Notes: generated by a model from the letters alone, not told the origin. Positions 1-7,264 are shown, counted from the first letter of the stretch. The stretch: DNA of 36,785 nt from an uncultured Flavobacteriaceae bacterium (GCA_937944485.1 CALDYU010000031.1:1-36785), one strand, 5' to 3'. Made by a program: numbers and translations.

Positions 1-663
1 GGTAGGGGCAAACCTAGGATATAAATGGGCACCACCCTCAGCTACAATACAGAATTTTAAGGAGCTTCCTTTAGATACAATCTCTACTTTAGAATACTTT
101 TTTCGAAGTTCTTTGATATACTTAGAGGTTTCTTTATTCATGTGTGAACGACTACAAACCACGCTGATGGAATCTTTTGCAGGTTCAGAAGGGTAAATCA
201 AATCACTATGATGAAAAAAGTCTTGTTTAAATTTATGGGAATCATCTAAAATTGTTTTATAAGATTTTTTTTTAGCAGTAATTCCATAATATAATTCCCT
301 CCTAACAGGAGCGTATATAACACCAAAAATTGGGTGCCCTTTTGAACACAATGCAATATTCACAGTAAATTCCCCATTCTTTTTTATGAATTCCTTGGTA
401 CCGTCGAGTGGGTCAATTATCCATACGGTCTCCCATTCTTTTCTTTTACTATATTCTAATTGTTCATTTTCTTCACTAATAATTGGAAATTTGGTACTAT
501 TCAAGAAATTGTTGATTATTTCGTTTGAAGTTTTGTCTGCTAAAGTTATTGGCGTATTGTCCCCTTTTATTTCTGTTTCAAGATTGGGCAGCTCATATAT
601 TCGCAGTATTTCTTGTCCAGCTTCAATTGCCGCCTTAATGGCTAGGTTGTAATCTTTAGTCAT
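1..663 (-). CDS. cysQ: 3'(2'),5'-bisphosphate nucleotidase CysQ, 3' end cut by window
   Basis: Member of the inositol monophosphatase-like, metal-dependent phosphatase family. CysQ removes the 3' phosphate from PAP (and PAPS), the by-product of sulfate assimilation and sulfotransfer, giving AMP. Reading minus from the ATG at 663, 221 codons stay open to base 1, so the end of the gene lies outside the window (the family is usually about 250-275 residues). The diagnostic metal-binding motif WIIDPLDGTKEF is near residues 81-92, followed by NIAL. An upstream EEN triad near residues 64-66 supplies the first metal-site glutamate. The second metal-site segment (WD.A) would lie beyond the edge. No start competes with 663. 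The upstream 700 bases hold no gene in the same direction, so it probably has its own promoter, although I could not find a convincing one. Family identity is near certain; the exact substrate is inferred. Confidence 0.93.
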   Translation of the reverse strand, partial: MTKDYNLAIKAAIEAGQEILRIYELPNLETEIKGDNTPITLADKTSNEIINNFLNSTKFPIISEENEQLEYSKRKEWETVWIIDPLDGTKEFIKKNGEFTVNIALCSKGHPIFGVIYAPVRRELYYGITAKKKSYKTILDDSHKFKQDFFHHSDLIYPSEPAKDSISVVCSRSHMNKETSKYIKELRKKYSKVEIVSKGSSLKFCIVAEGGAHLYPRFAPT

Positions 664-1161
664 AAGTTTTTTTAACTAATGCTAAGCTACCCAAAGCCTT
701 TGAGAATATAAAATTTCGGTTAGTTTTAAATGGTTATGAAAATTAAGGGATTAACCTATCTTGGACATTTCACAAATCTGAGCAAAGTAGTTATTATGAA
801 AGAACTTTCCCTTTTTGTATCCCTTCATTGACCTAATTGAAATTTTAGTCATTTTCTTGTGCTGTCTTAAAACTTGGATTGGTTTTGGATAACTCCAAGT
901 TTAAAAAGTACGATTAGTGATGTTGAAAAAAGAGGATGTCCTATTAGTTTATTTGGGATTGAACACGCTGATTGAATTTTAAATAATAGCACCTTTGTAG
1001 TTGATGACCAGCATAATTGAAAGATAAAAATTGATGATGAACAAAGATGGTTAAGAACGCATAAGAGGTCATCAAGACCATATGGGAATGTAAAAGGTTA
1101 ATAGCTGCTCGAAAAATTGTTGATTAGAAGGCTTAACTAATTAAATTTCAACTGATTTGTA

Positions 1162-1190
1162 TTGGTCTAGTGAAGCTTTTTTTATCTTTG
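1162..1190 (+). promoter_or_regulatory. Bacteroidota-type promoter without a downstream gene
   Basis: TTG at 1162-1164 and TATCTTTG at 1183-1190 are separated by 18 bases, a good match to the Bacteroidota sigma-A consensus (TTG, about 19, TAnnTTTG). A transcript would begin near 1197, directly at the small hairpin 1200-1213, cross the AGGTGTCC repeats and run antisense into the 3' end of the integrase. There is no plus-strand gene within 1.8 kb. Confidence 0.5.
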
Positions 1191-1218
1191 AGGTACGAAA
1201 GCGTCAAAACGCTGTGAT

Positions 1219-1243
1219 AGGTGTCCTTTTAGGTGTCCTATTT
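1219..1243 (+). repeat. Tandem AGGTGTCC direct repeats, probable integrase arm-type sites
   Basis: AGGTGTCCTTTT (1219-1230) is followed immediately by AGGTGTCCTATTT (1231-1243). The same core with one change (GGTGCCCTATT) occurs three times on the other side of the integrase at 2664-2713. Matching short repeats on both sides of a tyrosine recombinase with an N-terminal arm-binding domain suggest recombinase or excisionase binding sites. This is inferred from position and pattern only. Confidence 0.5.
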
Positions 1244-1373
1244 AGAAAGTAAAATTGTAAAATATTGATTTATAAGGGAATAGGGTAGGGATTCAGATCC
1301 TGCCACGATTACACCGATACTGTGGTATAATCTGCAAAATTTAAAGAATCCTTAGTAATGTTACGGTTGTATA

Positions 1374-2588
1374 TTAATATTTCTCCCGAAGCTTATCCAT
1401 ATCCTCTTTTAATTTCTGGTCGATAACTTTAGCATAAATCTGCGTAGTCTTTAAAGATTGATGCCCCAGCATTTTACTTACAGATTCAATAGGTATTCCA
1501 TTGGCAAGGGTCACAGTGGTTGCAAAAGTGTGTCTGGCTAAGTGAAAGGTAAGATGTTTTTCAATGTTGCAGGCGTCCGCTATTTCTTTTAAATAAGCAT
1601 TTGTCCTTTGATTACTTATTACAGGAAGTAACAAACCATTTTGCAAAGTAATGGGATGATTGGCATACTTCTTAATGATTTCTTCTGCCGCAGGGAGTAG
1701 GGGAATAGTACTTCGAGAATCTGTTTTAGAACGGTTGATTTTTATCCAACGACTGCCATTCATTTTCAAAATAACATGATTTTCAGATAGTTTTTGGACA
1801 TCTATATAGGCCAACCCTGTAAAGCAACAAAAAACAAAAATATCCCGAACCTGTTCAAGCCTCTTTATTTTAAACTCCTTTTCCATCATAATACGGAGTT
1901 CCAATTCGGTTAATACTTCACGTTCTACTTTTTTCCATTTGGCTTTCCAATGAAAGAAAGGGTCTTTGTGGACCCAATTATTAGCAAAGGCAATTCGCAT
2001 TATCTTTTTAAAGTTTACAACATATTTGGTTGTGGTATTTTGATTGCCAATCTTTTTTGTTATCAAATAATGATGGAACCGATTGATGAATTTTAGGCCT
2101 ATTTCCTTTACAAAGTAATCCTCACTTTTATATTCTTGTATGATGAAGTTATTGAGATGATTTCTAGTTCTTATATGTCTCCTATAAGCCCCATATGAAT
2201 AATCAATACCTATGAGTTCTTTGATTTGGTCATTATGTTCATCATAAATTTGGAGCAGAGTTTTATGTGCTTCTTCGATATTCAATAGTTTCCTCTTTAT
2301 CAATTCGGCATCAAAAGGTTTCTTTTTGGTCATTAGTTTGGCATGAATATTAAAAGCTTTTGCCTCTAACTCATCAATAAAGTGATTTAATGATTTTGCT
2401 TTTGAGCTGGAACCCTTTACTCTGCCCCTAATTGAGCACCAATTTTTTGGTTGTACTTTGCGCTTTACGCTGAATTCAGCACGTTTGGAATTTACGGTAA
2501 TTCGAATGTAAATAGGGGCATTACCTAGTTTGTCAAATTTACCTTTTCTGATATAACTGAGAATTGCGAAAGAATTGGTTTCCATCAT
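1374..2588 (-). CDS. Tyrosine-type site-specific recombinase (Bacteroidota integrase)
   Basis: 404-residue integrase that cuts and rejoins DNA through a phosphotyrosine for element integration and excision. Domain order: N-terminal arm-type DNA-binding domain (about 1-100, starting with the typical FAILSYIRKGK segment), SAM-like core-binding domain (about 110-215), catalytic domain (about 225-400). Catalytic residues visible: beta-strand Lys288 (RSKTD), H349-x-x-R352, His376 (LGHQSLKTT) and nucleophile Tyr385 (TQIYAKV). The box I position that is Arg in most of the superfamily reads TGLAYID, with Ala260; loss of this Arg is known in CTnDOT-type integrases of Bacteroidota. Codons and length look intact. 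It stands alone: no excisionase, mobilisation or cargo gene lies beside it. Repeats flank it on both sides and tRNA-Lys sits 226 bases upstream. The first two codons are both ATG; either may be used. Confidence 0.93.
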   Translation of the reverse strand: MMETNSFAILSYIRKGKFDKLGNAPIYIRITVNSKRAEFSVKRKVQPKNWCSIRGRVKGSSSKAKSLNHFIDELEAKAFNIHAKLMTKKKPFDAELIKRKLLNIEEAHKTLLQIYDEHNDQIKELIGIDYSYGAYRRHIRTRNHLNNFIIQEYKSEDYFVKEIGLKFINRFHHYLITKKIGNQNTTTKYVVNFKKIMRIAFANNWVHKDPFFHWKAKWKKVEREVLTELELRIMMEKEFKIKRLEQVRDIFVFCCFTGLAYIDVQKLSENHVILKMNGSRWIKINRSKTDSRSTIPLLPAAEEIIKKYANHPITLQNGLLLPVISNQRTNAYLKEIADACNIEKHLTFHLARHTFATTVTLANGIPIESVSKMLGHQSLKTTQIYAKVIDQKLKEDMDKLREKY

Positions 2589-2663
2589 AATACTTTTTTC
2601 TATTATAAAATTTGTTAAAATTTCGTTGTATATAATTGATTATCAATGATTTTAACACTGCCG

Positions 2664-2713
2664 CGGTGCCCTATTTATGAATAGTGCAATAGGGCACCGA
2701 ATAGGGCACCGCG
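2664..2713. repeat. Inverted and direct GGTGCCCTATT repeats upstream of integrase
   Basis: CGGTGCCCTATT at 2664-2675 is followed by its exact reverse complement AATAGGGCACCG twice in tandem (2688-2699 and 2700-2711). The outer copies form a near-perfect 14-base inverted repeat (2662-2675 with 2700-2713). The block lies 75-125 bases upstream of the integrase start, where arm-type sites or an autoregulatory operator would be expected. The core matches the AGGTGTCCTATT repeats at 1219-1243. Confidence 0.6.
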
Positions 2714-2755
2714 ATAAATGCTTCTTTTTGATATCAAATGAGATTAGAAAAAATT

Positions 2756-2790
2756 AAAAAGTCTGTAAATCAACGATTTACAGACTTTTT
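2756..2790 (-). terminator. Rho-independent terminator, perfect 16-bp stem, probably bidirectional
   Basis: A 16-base arm (2756-2771) and its exact complement (2775-2790) flank a 3-base loop. The ends are A5 and T5, so it can act on both strands. It sits 23 bases past the 3' end of tRNA-Lys (minus) and would also isolate the tRNA from transcription coming from the integrase side. Confidence 0.85.
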
Positions 2791-2813
2791 GAATAATTAT
2801 GAAGGTCGTAAAG

Positions 2814-2886
2814 TGACCTGGCTGGGGCTCGAACCCAGGACCCTCTCCTTAAAAGGGAGATGCTCTACCAACTGAGCTACCAGGTC
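2814..2886 (-). tRNA. tRNA-Lys(UUU)
   Basis: 73 nt on the minus strand. The acceptor stem GACCTGG pairs with CCAGGTC, with discriminator A at 2814. The D arm is TAGCTCAGTTGGTAGAGC, the anticodon loop is CTTTTAA with anticodon TTT (Lys), and the T arm has the invariant GGTTCGAGCC. The 3' CCA is not encoded and must be added after transcription. It has a strong own promoter and a terminator, so it is a single-gene unit. Such tRNAs are frequent integration targets, and an integrase lies just downstream, but no duplicate of its 3' end was found. Confidence 0.97.
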
Positions 2887-2921
2887 ATAATGTTATCACT
2901 AAAATTTCTTCTTAGCGGCTG

Positions 2922-2951
2922 CAAATATAAGCGCATTAATTTATTTCACAA
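2922..2951 (-). promoter_or_regulatory. Promoter of tRNA-Lys
   Basis: On the minus strand TTG (2951-2949), a 19-base spacer and TATATTTG (2929-2922) match the Bacteroidota consensus exactly. The start-site region GCAGCCGC is GC-rich, typical of stable-RNA promoters. It lies 35 bases in front of the tRNA. Confidence 0.75.
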
Positions 2952-3026
2952 GTCGATTTTGTGAGAATTTTACAATTCTTTTTGAAAACAATAATAATTA
3001 GTTCAATTTTACACAAAACAAGAACT

Positions 3027-3542
3027 ATGCAATTGGTTTTATTAGGATATATGGGCAGTGGAAAGTCAACGATTGGACATCATCTAGCGACAAGTTTAGA
3101 GCTTCCGTTTATTGATTTAGATGATTATATTGTATCCAAAGAAGGGCTGTCTATTCCAGATATTTTTACGAGCAAAGGTGAAATCTACTTTCGCAAAAAA
3201 GAAGCAGCCTATCTTCATGAATTACTTTCTTCAAATAAGAACTTGGTATTGTCAATTGGTGGTGGAACCCCTTGCTACGCAAATAATATGAATGCCATTG
3301 TAGCAGCAACGTCTAACTCATTTTATCTTAAACTATCAATCGCAACATTGGCAACACGTTTAGCACTTGAGAAAGATGCAAGACCTTTATTGAAAAACAT
3401 TACCGATGAAGGATTGCCTGATTTTATTGGAAAGCATTTGTTTGAGCGAAGTTTTTTCTATTCAAAAGCATCTCACAACATCAATTGTGAAGATAAAACG
3501 GTCGCCGAAATATCAGCTGAAATAGAAAGCAAACTAATCTAA
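3027..3542 (+). CDS. aroK: Shikimate kinase
   Basis: Phosphorylates shikimate at the 3-hydroxyl with ATP, the fifth step of the chorismate (aromatic amino acid) pathway; cytoplasmic. The P-loop GYMGSGKST is at residues 7-15, the shikimate-contacting DLDDYI near 32-37, the second substrate loop YFRKKE near 57-62, and GGGTP near 80-84. The lid region contains RPLL near 119-122. From the ATG at 3027 the product is 171 residues, the family's usual length. The frame is open 22 codons further upstream (to 2961), but that extension does not fit the family, which begins a few residues before the P-loop strand (MQLVLLG). No Shine-Dalgarno is visible, as usual in this phylum. The 3' end overlaps the convergent phosphoribosyltransferase gene by 9 bases. 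Confidence 0.95.
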   Translation: MQLVLLGYMGSGKSTIGHHLATSLELPFIDLDDYIVSKEGLSIPDIFTSKGEIYFRKKEAAYLHELLSSNKNLVLSIGGGTPCYANNMNAIVAATSNSFYLKLSIATLATRLALEKDARPLLKNITDEGLPDFIGKHLFERSFFYSKASHNINCEDKTVAEISAEIESKLI

Positions 3543-4031
3543 ATAAACCGCGTCATTTTTCGATTGTAAATCTACCTTTACATGTTCTTGTAATGAAGTG
3601 GAGAGGGAGATACCTTTATAGTCAGCTTTTACAGGATATTTTTTATGATTGCGATTGACTAAGACAGCTGTTTTTAGTTGTTTTAAGGGCGTCTTTAAAA
3701 AATGTTGCACGCCATATATCAATGTAGTTCCAGAGTTTAGAACATCATCTACTAAAACAACAGATTTATTCTTAAAATCTTCTTCTGCGATAGAGGTGTT
3801 TACGCCACTTTCTAGAGGATTGGTTTTATTCATAGAAACGGTACAAAGAACAATGTTGGCTTTGGTAATAGTTTCTAAAACCTTTTGTATTTTTTTAGCA
3901 AAGTCGAGCCCACCGCCAGCGATACCTGCAATTACAATTTCTTTTTCAGTAACGTTAGCTTCGTAAATTTGATAGGCAATACGTCTTACTTTGTGCTGAA
4001 TTTGATCGTGTGATAATATTTTGTTCGCCAT
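3534..4031 (-). CDS. Phosphoribosyltransferase family protein (PyrR/Hpt-like type I fold)
   Basis: 165-residue type I phosphoribosyltransferase. The signature PRPP-binding loop VVLVDDVLNSGTTL spans residues 91-104, preceded by the pyrophosphate-loop IAGGG near 37-41. Enzymes of this fold exchange pyrophosphate of PRPP with a purine or pyrimidine base. The PyrR subgroup also regulates or makes UMP. The base-binding hood at the C-terminus (residues 125-165) does not let me choose the substrate; flavobacterial genomes carry this gene beside aroK and the S4 protein, by recollection. It is convergent with aroK (9-base overlap), and 54 bases separate its start from the stop of the upstream S4-domain gene, which may share its transcript. 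Confidence 0.85.
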   Translation of the reverse strand: MANKILSHDQIQHKVRRIAYQIYEANVTEKEIVIAGIAGGGLDFAKKIQKVLETITKANIVLCTVSMNKTNPLESGVNTSIAEEDFKNKSVVLVDDVLNSGTTLIYGVQHFLKTPLKQLKTAVLVNRNHKKYPVKADYKGISLSTSLQEHVKVDLQSKNDAVYLD

Positions 4032-4085
4032 AGAATACCGAATTTCATGCCAAATATAAAGAAACTGTGTTGTACATAGGGCCTC

Positions 4086-4466
4086 CTATTCTTCAGAATC
4101 AGAAGAAACAAGGTAGCCATCAATTTCTCTTCTGTCTTTTTTCGTAGGTCTTCCAGTTCCTTTTTTACGGTAGTAATCTTTTGAATATTGAAGTAATTCA
4201 TTAGGTTCAAAAGCTTCTTTTGGTGTAGTATCTACCCTGTAAATATCTACTAATTTAGCACCAACGCGACTTTTAGGAATGTCTAAGACAGTGAGTTCGT
4301 AATTAATTTGATTTTTACGTACAATAATTTTATCTAACGGAAAGACTTCCCGCGCTGGTTTTACCACTTGATTGTTCACCTGTACATGGCCTTTTTTGCA
4401 AGCATTCGTACCCATATTACGAGTTTTAAAATAACGAGTACTCCATAAGAACTTATCAACACGCAT
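4086..4466 (-). CDS. S4-domain RNA-binding protein, Hsp15 (HslR) family
   Basis: 126 residues. The S4 RNA-binding domain fills residues 1-60: MRVDKFLW, then the helix RYFKTRNMGTNACKKGHVQV and VVKPAREV. In E. coli, Hsp15 binds 50S subunits carrying nascent peptidyl-tRNA after aborted translation and helps recycle them. The C-terminal third is basic then acidic (RKKGTGRPTKKDRR followed by SSDSEE), as in the family. It probably heads a two-gene unit with the phosphoribosyltransferase downstream. The family is clear; the ribosome-rescue role is inferred from E. coli. Confidence 0.88.
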   Translation of the reverse strand: MRVDKFLWSTRYFKTRNMGTNACKKGHVQVNNQVVKPAREVFPLDKIIVRKNQINYELTVLDIPKSRVGAKLVDIYRVDTTPKEAFEPNELLQYSKDYYRKKGTGRPTKKDRREIDGYLVSSDSEE

Positions 4467-4551
4467 AAAGTATTAAAAATCTTTGTTAAGGTAGATTACA
4501 AAAATAGACGAAAATTGTATCTTGCCACTTGAAAAAATTGAATAGATCAAA

Positions 4552-5496
4552 ATGAAAAGAATTTTTACTTTTTTCTTAACAACCATAGCTTTGCTTTCTT
4601 GCGATAAAGATGATGGTAGTGTGCCAGGAACAGTGGTCCCAACGCGTCTTTTGAGTGAAGTTGCAGTAGAAGATGATGCTGAATTACAGGAATACTTAAA
4701 AACTCATTTTTATAATTATGAGGAATTTGAAAATCCGCCAGCGGGTTTTGATTTTAAAATAGTTATCGATACTATCGCTGGTGACAATGCAGGTAAAAGA
4801 CCGCTATTTGAAGATGTTAGTGTAGAGGAAATAATGGTCTTGCCTAGTTTTTCTTTCGGTCTCAGTGATCAAGATGATGAAATAGCACACAAACTTTATT
4901 ATGTTGAAGTTCGAGAAGGGCAAGGTGATCTTCCTACTGAAGGGGATAATTCTATATTGAGATACGAAGGCTCTTTTTTGGATGGAACATTATTTGATGC
5001 TTCTACGACGCCAGTACGGTTTTATTTGCCCAACCTAGTACGTGGTTTTGCAGAAGCCATGACTAAACTCAATATTGCTAGTGAGATCACTGAAAATGGT
5101 GATGGCACTCTTGCATTTGAAAACTACGGAATAGGTATTGTTTTTATTCCCTCTGGTTTGGGCTATGGAAATGGTACAGGGCCTACCGGTAATATACCAA
5201 GTTATTCGAATTTAATTTTCAAATTGGATGGATTATCGTTTGAAGAAAGTACAGATTTCGACGGTGATGGTATTCCGTCAATTTTGGAGGATTTAAATGG
5301 AGATGGTAATTTGAATAATGATAATACTGACGGAGAAATAGAACAGTTGTTTCTACCTAATCATAGGGATAATGACGATGATAATGACGGTATCTTGACG
5401 AGAGATGAAATAGAATTGGATGCGGATGGTAATTTTGTTGCCTTTAAAGATACTGATGGTGATGGTATAAGTGACCATCTTGATAACGACAATTAG
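4552..5496 (+). CDS. FKBP-type peptidyl-prolyl isomerase lipoprotein with TSP3-like calcium-binding tail
   Basis: 314 residues. A lipoprotein signal peptide ends at the lipobox LLSC with Cys17, so the mature protein is anchored in a membrane, followed by the DKDDGS tether. Residues about 132-232 form an FKBP domain (ILRYEGSFLDGTLFDAS and later IPSGLGYG), which catalyses cis-trans isomerisation of prolyl bonds and assists folding in the periplasm. From about 236 the sequence is rich in DxDGDG motifs (DFDGDGIP, DLNGDGNL, DNDDDNDGI, DTDGDGIS), the thrombospondin type 3-like calcium-binding pattern; these ten-to-twelve-residue units continue to the C-terminus. The pairing of an FKBP domain with this tail recurs in marine flavobacteria as far as I recall. 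It is transcribed alone and ends at a clear terminator. Confidence 0.9.
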   Translation: MKRIFTFFLTTIALLSCDKDDGSVPGTVVPTRLLSEVAVEDDAELQEYLKTHFYNYEEFENPPAGFDFKIVIDTIAGDNAGKRPLFEDVSVEEIMVLPSFSFGLSDQDDEIAHKLYYVEVREGQGDLPTEGDNSILRYEGSFLDGTLFDASTTPVRFYLPNLVRGFAEAMTKLNIASEITENGDGTLAFENYGIGIVFIPSGLGYGNGTGPTGNIPSYSNLIFKLDGLSFEESTDFDGDGIPSILEDLNGDGNLNNDNTDGEIEQLFLPNHRDNDDDNDGILTRDEIELDADGNFVAFKDTDGDGISDHLDNDN

Positions 5497-5519
5497 AAGT
5501 TATAATTATTGAAGAATAG

Positions 5520-5548
5520 AAAAGCCCTGAAGAATTCAGGGCTTTTTT
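5520..5548 (+). terminator. Rho-independent terminator of the FKBP lipoprotein gene
   Basis: The arms AAAAGCCCTGAA (5520-5531) and TTCAGGGCTTTT (5535-5546) pair perfectly around a GAA loop and run into a T tract. It lies 24 bases past the FKBP stop, and because of the A/T ends it may also serve the convergent beta-barrel gene. Confidence 0.9.
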
Positions 5549-5570
5549 AAGTACTATAATTAGTTCAAGT

Positions 5571-6161
5571 CTATAATTTTAGTGATAAACTTAAAATAAC
5601 CTGTTCAGGCCGGGTATCAATTCGACTATCTGGCAAGCTTGTGATATTCGTATTAATAAATCGGGCCTCATTGGCATTGAATCCTCTTTCGTAGCGAATA
5701 TCAACTCCTAATTTACCTAGATTTACTCCTGCACCAAAATGTGCCCCTACTGAAAAATCATTTTCAATAGCATCAATACCTATTCCATCGAATTCGGAGT
5801 TTAAAATGTATTGAAATGCAGGACCAGCGAAAATATGAACCGGGCCAATAACTTTTAATCCTACTAAAACAGGGGCATCTATTTTACTTAGATCGAAAGA
5901 ACTATCATCATAGTCAGATTTAGTTTGGGTATAAACTAATTCAGGCCTTAAAAAAAGTGGACCTAATTTGATTTTGCCAAAAAAACCAGCATGAAAGCCA
6001 ATATTTTTATCAGGTGCGTTGGCAGCATCACCAACCGATTCGAAATAGTTACCGTTACCATTGTAGTTCAAACCGGCTTTTAAACCAAATCCGGAATCAC
6101 TTTGCGAAAATGCAGTCATGCTTACCAAAGCAAAAGCTGCGAGAAGAAGCGTTTTTTTCAT
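5571..6161 (-). CDS. Outer-membrane beta-barrel protein (porin-like family)
   Basis: 196 residues from the ATG at 6161. The Sec signal peptide MKKTLLLAAFALVSMTAFSQ has the cleavage-site SQ typical of Bacteroidota. The rest alternates hydrophobic and polar residues in amphipathic strands with short turns: FGLKAGLNY, IGFHAGFFGKI, LFLRPELVYTQ, VHIFAGPAFQYIL, FSVGAHFGAGVNL and LGVDIRYERGF. It ends with the strand VILSLSLKL, whose terminal hydrophobic pattern suits BAM-dependent insertion. This is the small eight-stranded barrel type. A second ATG two codons upstream (6167) would add only MI; 6161 gives the normal signal peptide. Ligand and function are unknown. It is separated by 58 bases from the transketolase operon upstream and may have its own promoter. 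Confidence 0.85.
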   Translation of the reverse strand: MKKTLLLAAFALVSMTAFSQSDSGFGLKAGLNYNGNGNYFESVGDAANAPDKNIGFHAGFFGKIKLGPLFLRPELVYTQTKSDYDDSSFDLSKIDAPVLVGLKVIGPVHIFAGPAFQYILNSEFDGIGIDAIENDFSVGAHFGAGVNLGKLGVDIRYERGFNANEARFINTNITSLPDSRIDTRPEQVILSLSLKL

Positions 6162-6219
6162 AATCATTTAGGGTATTTCGTTAATAATACGTTTCACAGT
6201 ATCAAAAACGATACCATGA

Positions 6220-7173
6220 TTACTTTCGGTCTAACACCCTCAAAACGGCCTTCTGAATGGCTTTATTGTTTAAACCATATTTCTCCATTAACTGCGCCGG
6301 AGTACCACTTTCTCCGAAAGTATCGTTCGTAGCGATAAATTCTTGGGGTGTAGGATGCTGTTTAGCAAGCATTCCAGCTATACTTTCACCTAATCCACCC
6401 AAATAATTATGCTCTTCAGCTGTTACAATACAGCCTGTTTTTTTAACAGACTTTAACACCGCTTCTGCATCAAGAGGCTTAATGGTATGAATATTTATTA
6501 CTTCTGCAGATATACCTTGTGTTTCTAATGCTTCCGCGGCCAGTAGTGATTCCCAAACCAAATGCCCAGTAGCAACAATAGTTACGTCAGTACCTTCATT
6601 AAGCATTACAGCTTTTCCGATTTCGAATTTTTGGTCTGGCGGTGTGAAGTTGGCCACCTTTGGTCTTCCAAATCGTAAATAAACAGGGCCTTCATAATCA
6701 GCGATGGCAATAGTCGCAGCCTTTGTTTGATTATAGTCACAAGGATTAATTACAACCATACCGGGTAGCATTTTCATCAAACCTATATCTTCTAAAATTT
6801 GGTGTGTTGCTCCATCTTCACCTAATGTAATTCCCGCATGGGAAGCGCAGATTTTAACATTCTTATCTGAATACGCGATTGATTGCCTAATTTGATCGTA
6901 GACCCTTCCCGTTGAAAAGTTCGCAAAGGTGCCTGTAAAAGGAATTTTACCGCCGATAGTTAAACCTGCCGCAATACCCATCATATTAGCTTCCGCTATA
7001 CCGATTTGAAAAAAGCGCTCAGGGTTCTCGTCTATAAAGGTTTGAATTTTTAACGAGCCTATTAAGTCGGCACAAAGCGCCACAACGTTGGGGTTGGTTC
7101 GCCCTAATTCAGTCATTCCCGCTCCGAAACCACTTCGTGTATCGTTTTTACCTTGATCTATGTATTTTGTCAT
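6220..7173 (-). CDS. Transketolase, C-terminal subunit
   Basis: 317 residues carrying the pyrimidine-binding (residues about 1-170) and C-terminal (about 190-310) domains of transketolase. Together with the neighbouring N-terminal subunit it transfers two-carbon ketol units between sugar phosphates in the non-oxidative pentose phosphate pathway, using thiamine diphosphate. The catalytic Glu that activates the cofactor is Glu61 in GIAEANMMG. EDGATHQ near 120-126 and YLRFGRPK near 165-172 are family motifs. Full-length transketolase is about 660 residues; here the two halves are separate proteins, as in many Bacteroidota and archaea. The start at 7173 gives the expected RSGFGAGMTELG beginning. 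It is read after the N-subunit across a 92-base spacer with strong palindromes. Confidence 0.93.
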   Translation of the reverse strand: MTKYIDQGKNDTRSGFGAGMTELGRTNPNVVALCADLIGSLKIQTFIDENPERFFQIGIAEANMMGIAAGLTIGGKIPFTGTFANFSTGRVYDQIRQSIAYSDKNVKICASHAGITLGEDGATHQILEDIGLMKMLPGMVVINPCDYNQTKAATIAIADYEGPVYLRFGRPKVANFTPPDQKFEIGKAVMLNEGTDVTIVATGHLVWESLLAAEALETQGISAEVINIHTIKPLDAEAVLKSVKKTGCIVTAEEHNYLGGLGESIAGMLAKQHPTPQEFIATNDTFGESGTPAQLMEKYGLNNKAIQKAVLRVLDRK

Positions 7174-7180
7174 AAGTCCC

Positions 7181-7264
7181 TCTTGGTCTCCCCAAAGGGG
7201 AGAAATTTATTTTTTATTTAAGCAATACTTCTAAATCTAGTGTTTCCCCTTTGGGGGTCAGGGA
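7181..7264. repeat. Double palindrome between the two transketolase subunit genes
   Basis: CTCCCCAAAGGGGAG (7188-7202) is itself a palindrome, and CCCCTTTGGGG (7246-7256) is another. The two are also complementary to each other, so about 75 bases can fold either as two small hairpins or as one long stem. The outer bases GTCCCTCTTGG and GTCAGGGAG continue the pairing imperfectly. This resembles a dispersed REP-like intergenic element. In a cotranscribed pair it could modulate the ratio of the two subunits or protect the mRNA end. Confidence 0.6.

Larger units (their letters stand above)
664..1373. other. Gene-free region between cysQ and the integrase
   Basis: No open frame here looks like a protein; stops are frequent on both strands. 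The contents are AT-rich sequence, a plus-strand promoter at 1162-1190, a small hairpin at 1200-1213 (AGCGT, loop CAAA, ACGCT), two tandem AGGTGTCC repeats at 1219-1243, and a T-arm-like stem-loop near 1285-1305. The stretch 880-1110 has short open pieces in several frames and could be decayed coding DNA, but nothing in it is recognisable. The region most likely forms the left flank of the small integrative element whose recombinase follows. Confidence 0.6.

Noticed and set aside
880..1110. Decayed protein gene
   Set aside because: Short open pieces such as one starting MLKKEDVLLVYLG occur in several frames, but none extends beyond about 25 codons and no family is recognisable.
1283..1315. 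tRNA remnant near 1285-1305
   Set aside because: The stem GTAGG/CCTGC with ATTCAGA inside looks like a T arm, but the loop is two bases too long and no acceptor, D or anticodon arm can be found on either side.
2814..2886. tRNA-Lys 3' end as the attachment site of the integrase
   Set aside because: I looked for a second copy of the T-arm and acceptor end (GGTTCGAGCCCCAGCC) between 664 and 1373 and found none; the intact terminator beside the tRNA also argues against a recent junction there.
2961..3026. Upstream start for aroK adding 22 residues
   Set aside because: The extension (MRILQFFLKTIIISS...) does not match the family, and it overlaps the region of the divergent tRNA promoter; the ATG at 3027 gives the standard length.
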